64,000 nucleotides of DNA from Trifolium pratense. Its lineage: Eukaryota; Streptophyta; Magnoliopsida; Fabales; Fabaceae. The stretch spans positions 33,628,635 to 33,692,634 of the forward strand of contig NC_060063.1 in the NCBI RefSeq assembly GCF_020283565.1, read 5' to 3'. The notes under the pieces are model-generated. The model was not told where the DNA came from. It saw only the letters and a program-made list of their open reading frames with translations, and did no database searches. Below are positions 32,225 to 43,280 of this stretch, one piece after another. The stretch's first letter is position 1. Every line of letters begins with the position of its first letter. Made by a program: the position numbers and the translations under genes.

Positions 32225-34651
32225 ATGCGGAGAACAGGTCCTCAAGAGCTGCAATTTGATCCAGAGATTGAAAAGACAGCTCGCGCAATTCGAAAGGCAA
32301 GAAGGGAAGCTCAAGCGTCAAGGGGAATAGTTTTGCTAGGTGGTACACCGGACTGTCAAGGACAGAATTCAGCAACGATGGAAGAAGAACAGGTTCCACC
32401 GGTCCATGTTCCACCGGTTCCTCAACCGCCAAGGCGTACCCTTGGTGATTATGGGAGGAGAGACAATGACGCGTTGGCAAATCAAGGATTTCAGCCGGCG
32501 AATCCTGTCTCATTCGACATCAAGAACACGGTCCTTTCCGCCTTAAAAGAGAATCCGTATTCAGGTTCGGAAGCTCAATGCCCGAATTTACACTTGTCTC
32601 ATTTCTATGAAGCCTGCGACTATACCGATCCACCGGGGGTGAGCGAATCGGACAAAAGGCTGAGGTTATTCAAGCATTCTCTCACCGGCCGTGCTAAAGA
32701 TTGGTTAGACACGATACCCGCCGGGATTATTGAAACTTGGAGACAGCTGGAGCGGAAGTTCTTGGATCGTTACTTCCCTATTCATAAGTTTCTAGAAAGA
32801 AGGGCTGAAATTAGCAACTTCGAACAAGCGGATGGTGAGACGTTGTATGATGCTTGGGAGAGGTTCAAGGTCTGTCTTAAGAGGTGCCCGAATCACGGTT
32901 TCGATGGCCACAATCAGATGCAAATGTTTACCCAAGGTTTGAGGGCTCAAACGCGAATGATACTTGATGCATCAGCCGGTGGTTCGTTGAAGAACCGTGA
33001 CGAAACTGAAGCAAGAAAATTGGTGGAAAGCATGGCTCAAAACGAGTATAGAGCTACTAATGATAGAGGAGCCAAAAAGAAAGGCGGAGTGTTGGAATTG
33101 GATACTCAAACTGCATTATTGGCACAGCAAAAGCTCATTACTAGCCAAATGGAAGCAATGATGAAGCTGCTGTCCAATCCGCAAGTCCAAACTTCTCCGA
33201 TAGGTAAAATTGACAATGTGCGCTGTGATTTTTGTTTGCAGGACCACCCAAATGGCGGATGCTTTCCGGAAGGTTCAGAGGAGGCCCGCTACTTGGCCAA
33301 TTTTCGGAAGCCGTACAACAATAACAACGGTTCCGGATGGGGGAATGGTATGCAAAGTCAAGGTGCACCGCAACAGCAGCAAAGGCCTCCATCAAGGATG
33401 GAAGAGACTCTAAATCAGTTCATGCTCATGACTCAAAGCAACTTCGAAGCGATGAAATCGAGTCAAGCGACCTCTAACAAGAATCATGAAGCTTCTATAA
33501 AGAATCTTGAGGTGCAAATGGGCCAGCTGTCAAGACAGTTCTCTATGTTGCAAAACCAAGGAGGGTTCGGTGGAAACACTCATGACAATCCGAAAAATGA
33601 AACTTGCAATGGAATCACCTTGAGGAGTAGAGAGATACCGGAAAGGCCAGCTGTGGAGAAGCTTTTGAAAAAAAAGGTCAATGAGGGAGAAGTTGAAAAT
33701 AAGAAAGAGGATGTAGTTGAAAATAAGAGATATGAGGGAGAAGTAGAAAAGGAAAATATGCCTAAGGAAGTTGAGATTAGTGAGGATGAAGTAGAAGAAG
33801 TTGAAAAACAGAGGGAGATAAAAGGAAAAGAGAGTAAGAAGGTTGAGAAAGATAAAGGAGTTGATGAATCGCCATATGCTAGGATGCCTTTTCCTAGGAG
33901 AAAGAAAGTTAAGAATCTTGAACGGGAGAAGGAGTTCAAGAAGTTTATGAAGGTGTTGAACAAGCTTGAGATGGCTATACCGTTAGTGGAGGCATTGGAG
34001 CAAATGCCAAGTTATGCAAAGTTTTTGAAGGAGCTGCTCACAAAGAAAAGAAAACCATTGGATGATGAAATGGTGAGTATGACGGAAGAGTGCAGCGCCC
34101 TCATTCAACGGAAGCTACCTCAGAAAAAGAAAGATCCGGGGAGCTTTACGATTCCTTGTTCTATTGGAACGCTCACTATTGAAAAAGCTTTGTGTGATTT
34201 GGGTGCTAGCATTAATCTGATGCCGTTATCAATGATGAAGAAGATACCGGGAGCGGTAGCAAAACCGACAAAGATGAGTCTCTCTTTGGCGGATAGATCG
34301 ATTGTGCATCCGGAAGGTATTCTCCATGATGTGTTGGTTAAAGTTGCTGGGTTTGTGTTTCCCGCGGATTTTGTGGTCTTAGACATAGAAGAGACTAGGG
34401 AGTGGGAACCTTTGCTACTTGGTAGACCCTTCTTAGCAACCAGCCGTGCCCTAATCGATGTGGAGATGGGGGAACTCATGCTAAGGACTGACGATCAGCA
34501 GGTTACATTCAATGTCTTTGATAAGATGGAGTGTGATGATGGAGACCCACAATGCTTTAAAATCCAGGTTTATGATCATATGGTTAAACATGCTCTTAAA
34601 TTACCTTGGAATGCACACTACGTGCCACATGGTGGCACTTCTTTTCCTTAA
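32225..34651 (+). CDS. Element D gag-protease
   Basis: The ATG at 32225 begins MRRTGPQ, the usual start of Athila-type gag; the frame is open upstream to 32186 without an earlier ATG. About residues 150-260 form a retrotransposon gag domain (LTGRAKDWLDTIP, WERFKVCLKRCPNHG). A short zinc-binding motif CDFCLQDHPNGGC follows near 33225. After a Gln-rich and Lys/Glu-rich linker comes a retroviral-type aspartic protease with CDLGASINLMP (near 34191-34223) and LLLGRPFLATSRALID. The protein stops at 34651, where reverse transcriptase would normally begin. It can assemble and process particles in principle but needs polymerase and integrase from elsewhere. Confidence 0.9.
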   Translation: MRRTGPQELQFDPEIEKTARAIRKARREAQASRGIVLLGGTPDCQGQNSATMEEEQVPPVHVPPVPQPPRRTLGDYGRRDNDALANQGFQPANPVSFDIKNTVLSALKENPYSGSEAQCPNLHLSHFYEACDYTDPPGVSESDKRLRLFKHSLTGRAKDWLDTIPAGIIETWRQLERKFLDRYFPIHKFLERRAEISNFEQADGETLYDAWERFKVCLKRCPNHGFDGHNQMQMFTQGLRAQTRMILDASAGGSLKNRDETEARKLVESMAQNEYRATNDRGAKKKGGVLELDTQTALLAQQKLITSQMEAMMKLLSNPQVQTSPIGKIDNVRCDFCLQDHPNGGCFPEGSEEARYLANFRKPYNNNNGSGWGNGMQSQGAPQQQQRPPSRMEETLNQFMLMTQSNFEAMKSSQATSNKNHEASIKNLEVQMGQLSRQFSMLQNQGGFGGNTHDNPKNETCNGITLRSREIPERPAVEKLLKKKVNEGEVENKKEDVVENKRYEGEVEKENMPKEVEISEDEVEEVEKQREIKGKESKKVEKDKGVDESPYARMPFPRRKKVKNLEREKEFKKFMKVLNKLEMAIPLVEALEQMPSYAKFLKELLTKKRKPLDDEMVSMTEECSALIQRKLPQKKKDPGSFTIPCSIGTLTIEKALCDLGASINLMPLSMMKKIPGAVAKPTKMSLSLADRSIVHPEGILHDVLVKVAGFVFPADFVVLDIEETREWEPLLLGRPFLATSRALIDVEMGELMLRTDDQQVTFNVFDKMECDDGDPQCFKIQVYDHMVKHALKLPWNAHYVPHGGTSFP

Positions 34652-35348
34652 CCCTTAGGGGTATGGAACGTCAAGCATCGGGACGTTAAACAAGCGCTGG
34701 TTGGGAGGCAACCCAACGGTTTCTAATGTTTTAGTTTGTTTCCTTTTGAAGTATGTAGGTAAGGTGTGCAGCAGAAGCAAGGACGGAAGCAAAACAGGGC
34801 AGAACAGAATTCTACTACGCCGGGGGCGCAGTACGATCACGCGCGGCGTGATCCTTCATCACAGAGGAAGGAGTTTTCAGAAAGCATCACGCGCGGCGTA
34901 GGGGTGCATCACGCGCTGCGTGAAAACTGGAGAAATATGGAGTCTCTGACTTAGTGATTACGCGCCGCGTGATGGTGATTACGCGCGGCGTGGCCTTGAA
35001 GAAATAAGTTCTTGACCGTTACAATTGGTACTACGCGCGGCGTAGCAGGGGTCACGCGCGGCGTGGTTACACAGGAAAGCGTGTAAAATTTGAATTTCTT
35101 CATCTTCTCAACCACTCCATCCGTCCCATCATCAATTCACACGGTTTCCCACACGGAAAACTCCATTAACAACCCATTTTCACTCTTCAAACTTCTCCAA
35201 TTTCACTCCTAATCACCTCCAATCATCCATTTCATTCACATTCACATTACACCCATATTACCCACTCCTAAATCCACTCCAAATCCCTCATTTCATCTCA
35301 TCTCACCATTTCACCTAATTAACCCATTTCAATCTTTACAATAGCAGG
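34652..35348 (+). repeat. Element D leader of second ORF with second palindrome cluster
   Basis: There is no gene. Copies of the LTR palindrome family lie at 34836-34852, 34886-34902, 34908-34924, 34957-34973, 34978-34994, 35031-35045 and about 35051-35067. They are preceded by a degenerate copy at 34815-34831 of the same form that opens the LTR cluster. The order (degenerate copy first) repeats that of the LTR. The 35090-35340 part is a C/T-rich leader. Confidence 0.85.
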
Positions 35349-36868
35349 ATGTTCACACGGCTAACCGGAAAGGGAAAGAAGAAGAGTGATGCTAATCCAA
35401 CACAAGAGCCTCCGAAGAAACCAAGAACAAAGATGAGTGCTAGCAAGGGCCAATCCTCTAGGTCCGCTCAAGCATCCCCTCCTCGCCGGAGCAGTGTCAC
35501 CAGACCGCAAGTTCATCCTCACTTCATTAGTGAAGTGCATGAGAAGAGGTACTCACAGATTCGAACTTTTACTATTAATCAAGAGAAGGGTTTTGGTGAA
35601 GACTTGTTGAAGGGTGTGGCTGAGTTAGGGAATGAGATAAGGTCTAGGGGATGGGAGAGATTTAATAAATTGATGATTAAAGATGAAATGAATCCTGGAA
35701 ATCAGATGTGGGCTAGGGAATTCTTTGCAAATGCCTATTTACCGGATCAACCAATGTTTCCGGAGTATGTTTCTGTGGTTAGGGGTGTTAAGGTGAGTTA
35801 TTCTTTTGAAACTATAAATAATCTGCTTGGTTGTGCTGCTGGAGGAGTGTGTGAACTCTTGCGTGATAGAGAAAGGATTGACAAGAGTGGGATCGAAGTT
35901 AGAGAGGAACTAAAGAATATTGTGTGTCGTCCGGGAGCGATGTGGCTAGCCCACTCTGCAGCTTCTCTTCCTAGAAGGTTGAGCTTAACAAGTTTTAATC
36001 CGGTTCACCGAGCTTGGGGTGAATTTTGGTTGAAAAATGTGAGGGTTGTTGGCAACAATTCAGAAATTCAGCTGGACAATGCGCACGCGGTCCGATTGTT
36101 GGTTGAAGGGAAGTTTATTAATCTCGGGTATTGGTTACAAAAAGATCTTCATGAAATAGCCAATCATCCGAATCCGACCTTTACTTTAGGACATTGCAAT
36201 TTCATCGCTGCTTTGTGTAGGGCGAATAATGTTCCCATGAATGTGCAAGAAGGTGATCTTCACCCGTCCGACCATTGTCTTTATCATACTTCATCAAAAA
36301 GTTTGAGAGAGGTCCGATTGTGCCCCGAGGTGAGGGGAATGCTGCAAGGGAGGAAGCGTTGAGAGAAGAAGAAGAGATTAACCGGTTTGAAGAAGGTAAT
36401 CATCCGGATCAACAGGGGGATCCGGCATATGAGTCTCAAGAAATACCGGCACATGCTCCTCCTCGTTACTCTCATGATATGAATCAGCTTGCGTCTATGT
36501 TGCATCAAATGGAAATTTCTCAATATTCCGGGCTGCCGAACCTTTACTTTGATACCGCCTCTTCCATGTACACCGAGGCGATGACTTACCGGTCTACCTT
36601 CCCTCCTCCTACTTTTGGAACCTTGTATCCCGTTGATACTGATTGGGAGGCGCATCAGGCGAGGGAGCTGAACTCATTTCAGGCCAGACAAGCATACAAT
36701 TCTGGTTTGAGAGCTTCTGAGTTGGCGGAGATCGAAAGGCGACGCCGGGTTGAGCAGGATGAGGCTGCTGCGATGGAGAGGGAAATGCTGGATGTGGATG
36801 GGCTGAATTTGAATTTGAATAGCCCGTTCACAAACTACTTCACTGGCCAGCCGGATGACGCGGTTTGA
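35349..36868 (+). pseudogene. Element D plant transposon protein ORF, frameshifted
   Basis: The ATG at 35349 opens a 337-codon frame with a basic N-terminus (GKGKKKS, PPKKPRTK) and the conserved plant transposon protein domain (FFANAYLPDQPMFPEYVSVVRGVKVSYSFETINNLLG, NFIAALCRANNVP). Near 36296-36300, in a run of five A, the coding signal moves to the frame ending at 36868 (KKFERGPIVPRGEGNAA, then MHQMEISQY-like helix and an ERRRRVEQDEAAAMEREM coiled coil). One base appears to be missing from the A run, or ribosomal slippage occurs there. It carries the same domain as the extra ORFs of copia elements A, B, C and E, although D is gypsy. Function unknown. Confidence 0.78.
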
Positions 36869-38275
36869 CGTTGTTGGTGCTGCTGTTCTACTGCTGCTGC
36901 TGCTACTATTCTCCTACTCTATCTCTATCTTTACTTCATTGTCTTTTATTTGCTTGGTTTGTAATAATATTCTGATGTTGCTTGAATATTGGCTGGATAT
37001 TTTAAATGTGTACTCTGAAATTGAATCTTTCTTTTGTTTAATTGTGGAATGGTTTTTACTTCTAGAGTTTGTTTCAATATTTTGGCATGTTCCTTCTAGT
37101 TACTTGAGTATCAATTACTTGATTTTCTCCGTGTGTGATATGTGAAACTTGCAGTGCAATAGCTTGTTGCACCCATGTGATCAAGAGGCAAAGGAAGGGA
37201 ACGCACACTTTTTGACCGGTTCTTTGATTCGACCAAACCGAGAGGTATTGAGCCAAACACTCCTTTTTCTTCTATGTGTGATATCCACTCATGTATTGTC
37301 TCTCGATCTTGCTTGTAGTCTTTTTATTTGATTGGTACTTTTGTAGCACACACGAGGCATGTTCCTTGGTACCTTTGAGCCTTTCTATCCACCCTTATAT
37401 ATAATTATCCTTTGCTTAACCAATTTGAGCTGAAAAAGAATATGTTATTTTTTGCAAAACCTTAAGAAATTTTTGATGAAAAAAGGAATGACTTTCTTGG
37501 AGGTTAGGCACCTAATTAGTGGGTGATGCGCATTGCTCACTACTAAGTTTGGGGTTGCTCTTTGGAATTAGCAACAAATAAAGTTTGGGGTGCGGGTACT
37601 AGAGAACTTACAAAATGTTTTGATTGAAAAATTGAGAAAAATTTCAAAAATTGCAAGGCAAGGAAAAAAGAAAAATGAAACAAAAAAATGAATGTGAAAA
37701 AAAAAAATAGAAAAGAAGTACAAAAAGAAGTGATAGCCTTGAATTCAAAGAATTGCAAAACTTTGTTTGATGTATTGAAAAAGTTCTCTAGTCCACTTTA
37801 GTTCAAAAGGGGTTTGGTTTATGATTTTTTTGACCTTAGGGGGATCTAACTCCAAGTTTTTCTACTACTTATCCAAAAATGTCACCATCCACCCTAGCCA
37901 AGCCACGTTATAACCCTAAAAGACCTCTAATGTGTGTGCACAAAGGGAACCGAATGAATTCTTAGACTACTTGCAAAATTATTGTTGACTTGCATTGATG
38001 TGTTGATTTGAGTGTATTACCAAAAGCTGAAGAGTGCATGTGAGTAGTGTGATGAAATCATAGAGCCTTGGTCGAAAAGTGTGAACTACTTGAAAATGTC
38101 TTGCGGGAACGGTTGTGCAATTGAGCATTGTTTGCAGGTGGATCATTGATCATCAGGTGAGTCTCACGTATGTATGATTCGAGTGAATTTAAGGAAAATG
38201 CCAAGGTCTTGACACAAAAAGCTTGAGGTAAAAGTTGTTTCCTTGAGGACAAGGAAAGGTTTAAGTTTGGGGTTG
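36869..38275 (+). other. Element D 3' noncoding region and polypurine tract
   Basis: No protein-coding signal is found where reverse transcriptase or integrase might have been. A-rich stretches occur near 37660-37720. AAGTTTGGGGT motifs lie at about 37544-37556 and 37580-37591, and the functional tract AAGTTTGGGGTTG sits at 38263-38275 against the 3' LTR. Confidence 0.75.
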
Positions 38276-39503
38276 TGATGACAAATCGTCACACTATCTA
38301 ATCCATGCCTATTTTAGCAACATTAGGTACATTTTAGTAGGTTTTTAGCAATAAATATGAGAGAAATCTAACCAATAGCTTGATTACTTGATTTGCAAGA
38401 AAACAGGAAAAATTGCAGGATTTGAATGATTTTCACTACGCTGGGGGCGTAGGCCATCACGCGCCGCGTGATGGAGCTAACAGAGAGCCAAGATTCTGAC
38501 TTTGATCACGCGCCGCGTGATGCCTTACCACGCGCGGCGTGAAGCTTTGCTGAAGATGAAGATTGCTCTCTGACTTGATCACGCGCCGCGTGATTCTGTT
38601 ACCACGCGCGGCGTAGTTGATGAAATTGCAACCACGCGCGGCGTGATAGATCTGGCGCGCGGCGTGGTTGCCTTCTGTATATATATTTTCTGCAGAATTC
38701 TGTTTCAGGGTTGGAAAATTTCTGCACTTTTCACTACATTCTGGTTTTGATACTTGAAGATCGTGATTCAACACTCCAGTGGGAGCTCCAAGCGCATCAG
38801 ATCATGGATTCACAAGCCGTGGCGATGAAGCGAGGAAGCAATCGAAGAACGATGAGGAGCTAAACTCCTTTGGAGGTAGGATCTAGGGTAGTTTAGAATG
38901 TAGTTCAGCTAAATGTAACCTGCAATTGTGTAAGATCATACTCTCTTTACAGTGTTCATTCAATTCAAGTCTGTTTCTAATGCTTTACAATCCTTCATTA
39001 GTGTTGTAATGATTTTGAGTTAAGTCACGTGCGAGAGTATTGATTTAATGTCTGAACTGAATTGTATTGAGCACTCGAGTGTCTCCGGTCGAGAGATTGA
39101 GGCATAGAGTGTAGCGAACGATTGACGCGCGTTAATATCATTCGTTGTAGGTAGCTTCCGCCCGAGAGATCGGGGGAGTATCGACAACGAATAGAGTGGA
39201 TTTTGACAAGAGATTGCGATTCACTAATTTGTCGATCTAGTTGTGAACACTTGAGTAGTTCTTATGACATTGTAGGTTGTATGCGGTTAGCTATAGTCTA
39301 GATGATTCCGATGATTCTACCTCGCTTTTCCTTATTATCAAAGCACGTTTTCTAGCCATTCATTACTCAACATACCCCCAATTTATGTGTAATTTTCTGT
39401 ATAATGTCTATGAACACAATTCGACTAGCTTGATCACACAATCCCTGTGGATCGATATTTTTATTACTACGTGACTTTCGTGCACTTGCGAAATTAGTCA
39501 TCA
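38276..39503 (+). repeat. 3' LTR of element D
   Basis: This is a copy of 30864-32091 with no difference found by eye over 1228 bp. It is followed by the ATAGC duplication at 39504-39508. Confidence 0.95.
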
Positions 39504-40644
39504 ATAGCTCTTCAAAAGTAGCCATCAGACTCTTTTTCAATTTGCTCTTGAATTGTTGCTTCTTTGAGCTGTATCTTTTGCTTTTGTCTTTAGCAGACAT
39601 TTCTGGACAATCAGCAATAAAGTGTCCTGGCTTCTTACAGTTGAAGCAGTTCTTCTGATCATCCTTTTTGCTGACAAAATTTCTGGAGCTGTTACCTCTG
39701 AAATTTCTTTTGTTAAATCTGTTCCATTGCTGAAACTTAGTGAATAACGCAAACTCATCTTCACCCATTTCCTCCTCTTGACCATCTGCAGAAGATTCCT
39801 CTTCAATGTCAAGAAGCTGAGTCTTAAGAGCTTTAGAAGGAGTCCTAGTTGACTGTAAAGCCACAGACTTGGACTTCTTCTTAGCTTCTGAATCAGCATT
39901 CAGAACCATCTCATGGCTTCTGCGATTGCTTATCAGAGCCTCAAGACTCAGAGTCTTGAGATTTTGAGCTTCCTCTATTGCAGTGACCTTAGGTCTCCAA
40001 GCAATAGGAAGACTTCTCAGAATCTTCTGAACATGGTCATAGGTGGAGTAACTTCTCTTAAGAGCTTTAAGACCAGATACAAGGATTTGAAACCTTGTAA
40101 ACATAGTCTCAATGTTTTCATCTTGTTGCATAGTGAATAGTTCATATTGCCTTATCAAGAGACTAGCCTTAGCCTCTTGAACCTTTTCATTACCATCATA
40201 GGTAGCACACATAGAATCAAAGATAGATTTAGCAGTAGACTTGTCTTCTATTCTGACATAATCCTCATGTCTAATAGCACCAACAACAATGTCCTTTACT
40301 CTATGATGCTTAGTGTAGGTTTTTAAGTTAGCTGGTGTGAGTAACTTTCTATGCTCAATGGACAATCTTCCATGTTCATTTAAGTTTTCAAAAGTTACTC
40401 CCAGCTCAACCAAATCCCACAACTCATGATCAATAGCAGTAATATTGATATACAGTCTTTCCTTCCACCACTCAAATAATGATGCATCACCATTGAATAT
40501 AGGGGCTTTCCTATTGCCACTGTGTTCATGTGATTCATTACTTAAGTAGTCAAAACCAAAAGCATTTCTAGGACCACCACCAGCACCACTGGCATCACTG
40601 GGTTCACCAGTTGTTCTAGTGCTACTATCGTCTCCTCCAGACAT
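39504..40644 (-). CDS. Element B gag, proximal part
   Basis: The ATG at 40644 begins MSGGDDSSTRT. A Gly-rich leader is followed by the copia gag domain (PIFNGDASLFEWWKERLYINITAID, IFDSMCATYDGNEKVQEAKASLL, KILRSLPIAWRPKVTAIEEAQNL). A CCHC zinc knuckle CFNCKKPGHFIADC lies near 39610-39650, then a Lys-rich linker. The frame is cut by element D at 39503/39504 and resumes at 30863. Length and motif order are normal for the group, so only the insertion breaks this part. Confidence 0.9.
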
Positions 40645-40699
40645 AGTGTTCTCACAAGATCTTTACTGTCTCACTGTTAAGTGAAAGTAACAGACCAGA

Positions 40700-40714
40700 G
40701 CTCTAGATACCAAT
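40700..40714 (-). other. Primer binding site of element B
   Basis: On the minus strand TTGGTATCTAGAGC follows the 5' LTR. This is the initiator tRNA-Met primer site with an extra T relative to elements A, C and E. Confidence 0.75.
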
Positions 40715-41806
40715 TGAAGGTGTGAAAACACAAGAAGGGGGGGGTTGAATTGTGTTTTAGTCAAGTTTAAAACTTTTTCAAGTTCTTAACTTAACTACAA
40801 CAGCAGCGGATAAATAACACAATAAAACAAGATAAGAGAGAGAGAGAGATCACACAAGCAATTTATACTGGTTCCTCTCACAAAACGAGAGTAGTCCAGT
40901 CCCCTTGCACTTCCAAGGGATTTCACTATAATCACACAAGATTACAACTGCTCAAGCACACAAGCAAGAGACTTCTCAACAATGCTCAAGCACACAAGCT
41001 TAAGACTTCACACTTAAGCACACAAGCTTAAGTTATCTCAAGTACTCGATATAGTAAAGTAATGGAAAGTATACAATAGCTCTTAGACATAACCTAGAAG
41101 AACAAATACTAAATATTTGAACTAAAAGTGCAACAACACAGTTCAGAGGTTCAGAGCTTTGTATGAGGAATTCAGAGTTTGTTCGTGCGTGATAGTAATC
41201 CTTGATTTGATTCTTATTTTATTACAACTGATTCCTTTAGTATATATACGACTAGAAAAGAGTCGTTGCAAAGATGACCGTTGAAGTAGATAACCTTTTG
41301 TCTTCAAGCAGCATGTCTTGATGCAGTTTGGTTGTATCCAAAACTAAGTAAGAGTTTCAGGTACTTTGACTACTGCAGAGAAGACTTTCCTTATTCAGCT
41401 AACACCACTGATGACCCACGTTCTCAAAAGAGGACAGATAGAAAGAGATTAGCTGTTCTGATCAGGCTTGAAAGGTCCTTTTCTTCATTGGTAGAAGAGT
41501 TGACTTGCAAAAGAGAATCTTTACAAACTTCAAGAAGATCATCAGAGTTTGATGAAGCTAAGACTTTAAGAGGTTCTGAAGACTTCATCGTCTGAAGTCT
41601 ACAACTTCTGAGTCTCACGATCTTCTGAGCGCTTACGAACATCTGAAGTCCTTATCTTCTGATCATTGATCAGAGCTTAATTGAATCTAAGTCCTGCACA
41701 CTTAAATTAAATTTTTAGTCCTTCCAATTGTTTATTAATACTTTGTTATCATCAAAACCTTAATAGATTTAGGGGCAAACATTTTTAAATCAATTTTGTT
41801 CCAACA
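40715..41806 (-). repeat. 5' LTR of element B
   Basis: This pairs with 10849-11945. Besides a shorter G run (8) near 40737-40744, it differs by single bases near 40832, 41089, 41313 and 41439. Confidence 0.95.
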
Positions 41807-43280
41807 GAAGCCGCCGAAAAGGAAAATGCTATCATCAAGTCAATGCCAAAAGAGTGAAAGCTGCCGTGGAGGTCGATCGGCTCTTAAATGGCGTGACAGT
41901 ATTAGGATTTCCACATTTGATAGATCAAAGTGCTCAATGTAATACTTAAACTATGATGCTCTCTCACATTTTGAACTAGTCTTTTAGGTTAGAATCTCCT
42001 TATATGCTTAAGTCCTAACATTAGATGTTGCTCTTTTGATATCAAACCCATTTTTGTGCAATCTTCTTGATCAATTAGTTCTTATAATTGTTTATTAAAA
42101 ATAAAAGAAAAGGAAAAAAGGCAGAAAACATGTCCAATCTACCTGAGATAGATACCTAGAATTTTTAAGATAAAAATAATTAAAGCATGGAGACAATGCA
42201 GCTTAGGTAAGACACATTCAAGATGAAATCGTGATTCCTAAGTATTCCACATGAAATATATTTTATTCAAACAAAAAGAAATCTGCTTATTAGGTATTGC
42301 AACATTAGAGGTGAAAAGAATAGAAATGAGACAACATTCATCATCACAAACTGTAAAAAGCAATTACTACAAAACCACTGTACATGTTTGTATGATCTTT
42401 AGCTTTTGGCTCAGTCCCGTGAAACAGTGGGAAAGAAGCACAAAAAAGCAACGACATTGTCCACGATAGAAAAATAAGGTGTAAAAATACACTTTCTTAA
42501 TTTGTTACTATTTTAAATGGACACTTAAAAAGAACGGAGGGAGTATTATCCCCTAATTTTAATCCACCAATAATTTTTTTTTTTTTCACACACTTTCTCT
42601 TTCCAAATAAATTTAATATATTATGTAAAAATACAAAATTTAATATGTTATGTACAAAAAAAATTAAAAAAAAATCTTTTATATTGCAAATATATAGCAT
42701 AATTAGTTTTATTGAAAAAGATAAGAGTAAATTGAAAAGGGTAATATACAATTGACAAATCATATCCTTAAAACACCAAATGGACAGTTAAATAGGAACG
42801 TTAAATCCGACGTTTTTGGACATTTATAAAAGGAAGAGAGGGAGTAAAAAATAACTTATTTTCTTAAAAACATATATATAAAAAATTCTCTAAATTATTG
42901 AATATCAATTTTTCTTACATAATATGTAGTAAATGGACCCTTATTACTAAGAAGATGACCACTTTGCCGGCCGTTTACCATAATGCAACTTTTCCCTTTG
43001 TATTGTCCTTTCTTTTTGAACCTTCTCTTGCTTGTTAAATCCAACTATACAATGTCTCTTTTCTCAAGTTTTCTTAATATTCTTCCTTCTCGCTTTGATC
43101 CAAGAAAGCTATGATTCTCTAGTTTCTATTATTATTATTATATATAAAAAAAAAAGAAAGGTGCATGTGAAAAAGATTAAATTCTCCATCACAAGAACAT
43201 TTGAAGTACTTCTTATGTTTAATAAATCTTTGCATCTCAAACATTTCTCATAAACTTGAAAGAAAAATCAAAAGCAACGC
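41807..43280. other. Intergenic region upstream of the X8 gene, with MITE-like ends
   Basis: 41807-41870 is the second half of the tandem repeat into which B inserted. Two same-orientation ends of the GGAGGGAGTA type (about 42510-42546 and 42820-42846) resemble termini of Stowaway/mariner MITEs, but no facing partner ends are visible, so they look truncated. A possible TATA box of the X8 gene (TATATAAAA) lies at 43141-43149. Confidence 0.45.
43141..43149 (+). promoter_or_regulatory. Possible TATA box of the X8 gene
   Basis: TATATAAAA lies 132 bases before the start codon, compatible with a leader of roughly 100 bases. The surroundings are AT-rich, so this is weak. Confidence 0.35.

Larger units (their letters stand above)
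30864..39503 (+). mobile_element. Element D: non-autonomous Athila-type gypsy retrotransposon inserted in element B gag
   Basis: The two 1228-bp LTRs (30864-32091 and 38276-39503) look identical by eye. The TSD is ATAGC at 30859-30863 and 39504-39508. The primer site is complementary to tRNA-Asp. The internal region encodes gag-protease and a plant transposon protein ORF, but no reverse transcriptase, RNase H or integrase is visible in any frame. At 8640 bp it is large for a non-autonomous element. Identical LTRs make it the youngest insertion here, mobilised by a partner element (inference). Confidence 0.93.
10849..41806 (-). mobile_element. Element B: copia SIRE-type retrotransposon split by elements C and D
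   Basis: The LTRs are 1097 bp (10849-11945) and 1092 bp (40715-41806). The TSD is GAAGC at 10844-10848 and 41807-41811. On the minus strand the order is 5' LTR, primer site, gag, protease, integrase, reverse transcriptase/RNase H, envelope-like ORF, antisense ORF region, polypurine tract, 3' LTR. Element D interrupts gag at 30863/39504 and element C interrupts pol at 18151/28374. When both and their duplications are subtracted, the reading frame crosses each junction without a break. The LTRs differ at about four bases plus a G-run length change (12 against 8 G). Confidence 0.95.

Noticed and set aside
32145..32513. Minus-strand ORF over the start of D gag
   Set aside because: It is a shadow of the gag coding sequence.
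35349..35480. Histone-like N-terminus in D's extra ORF
   Set aside because: It is Lys/Ser-rich but has no run of residues matching a histone tail, unlike element E.
42510..42846. Complete Stowaway MITE
   Set aside because: Two GGAGGGAGTA ends are seen but both face the same way and no partner end is found. At most these are truncated pieces.
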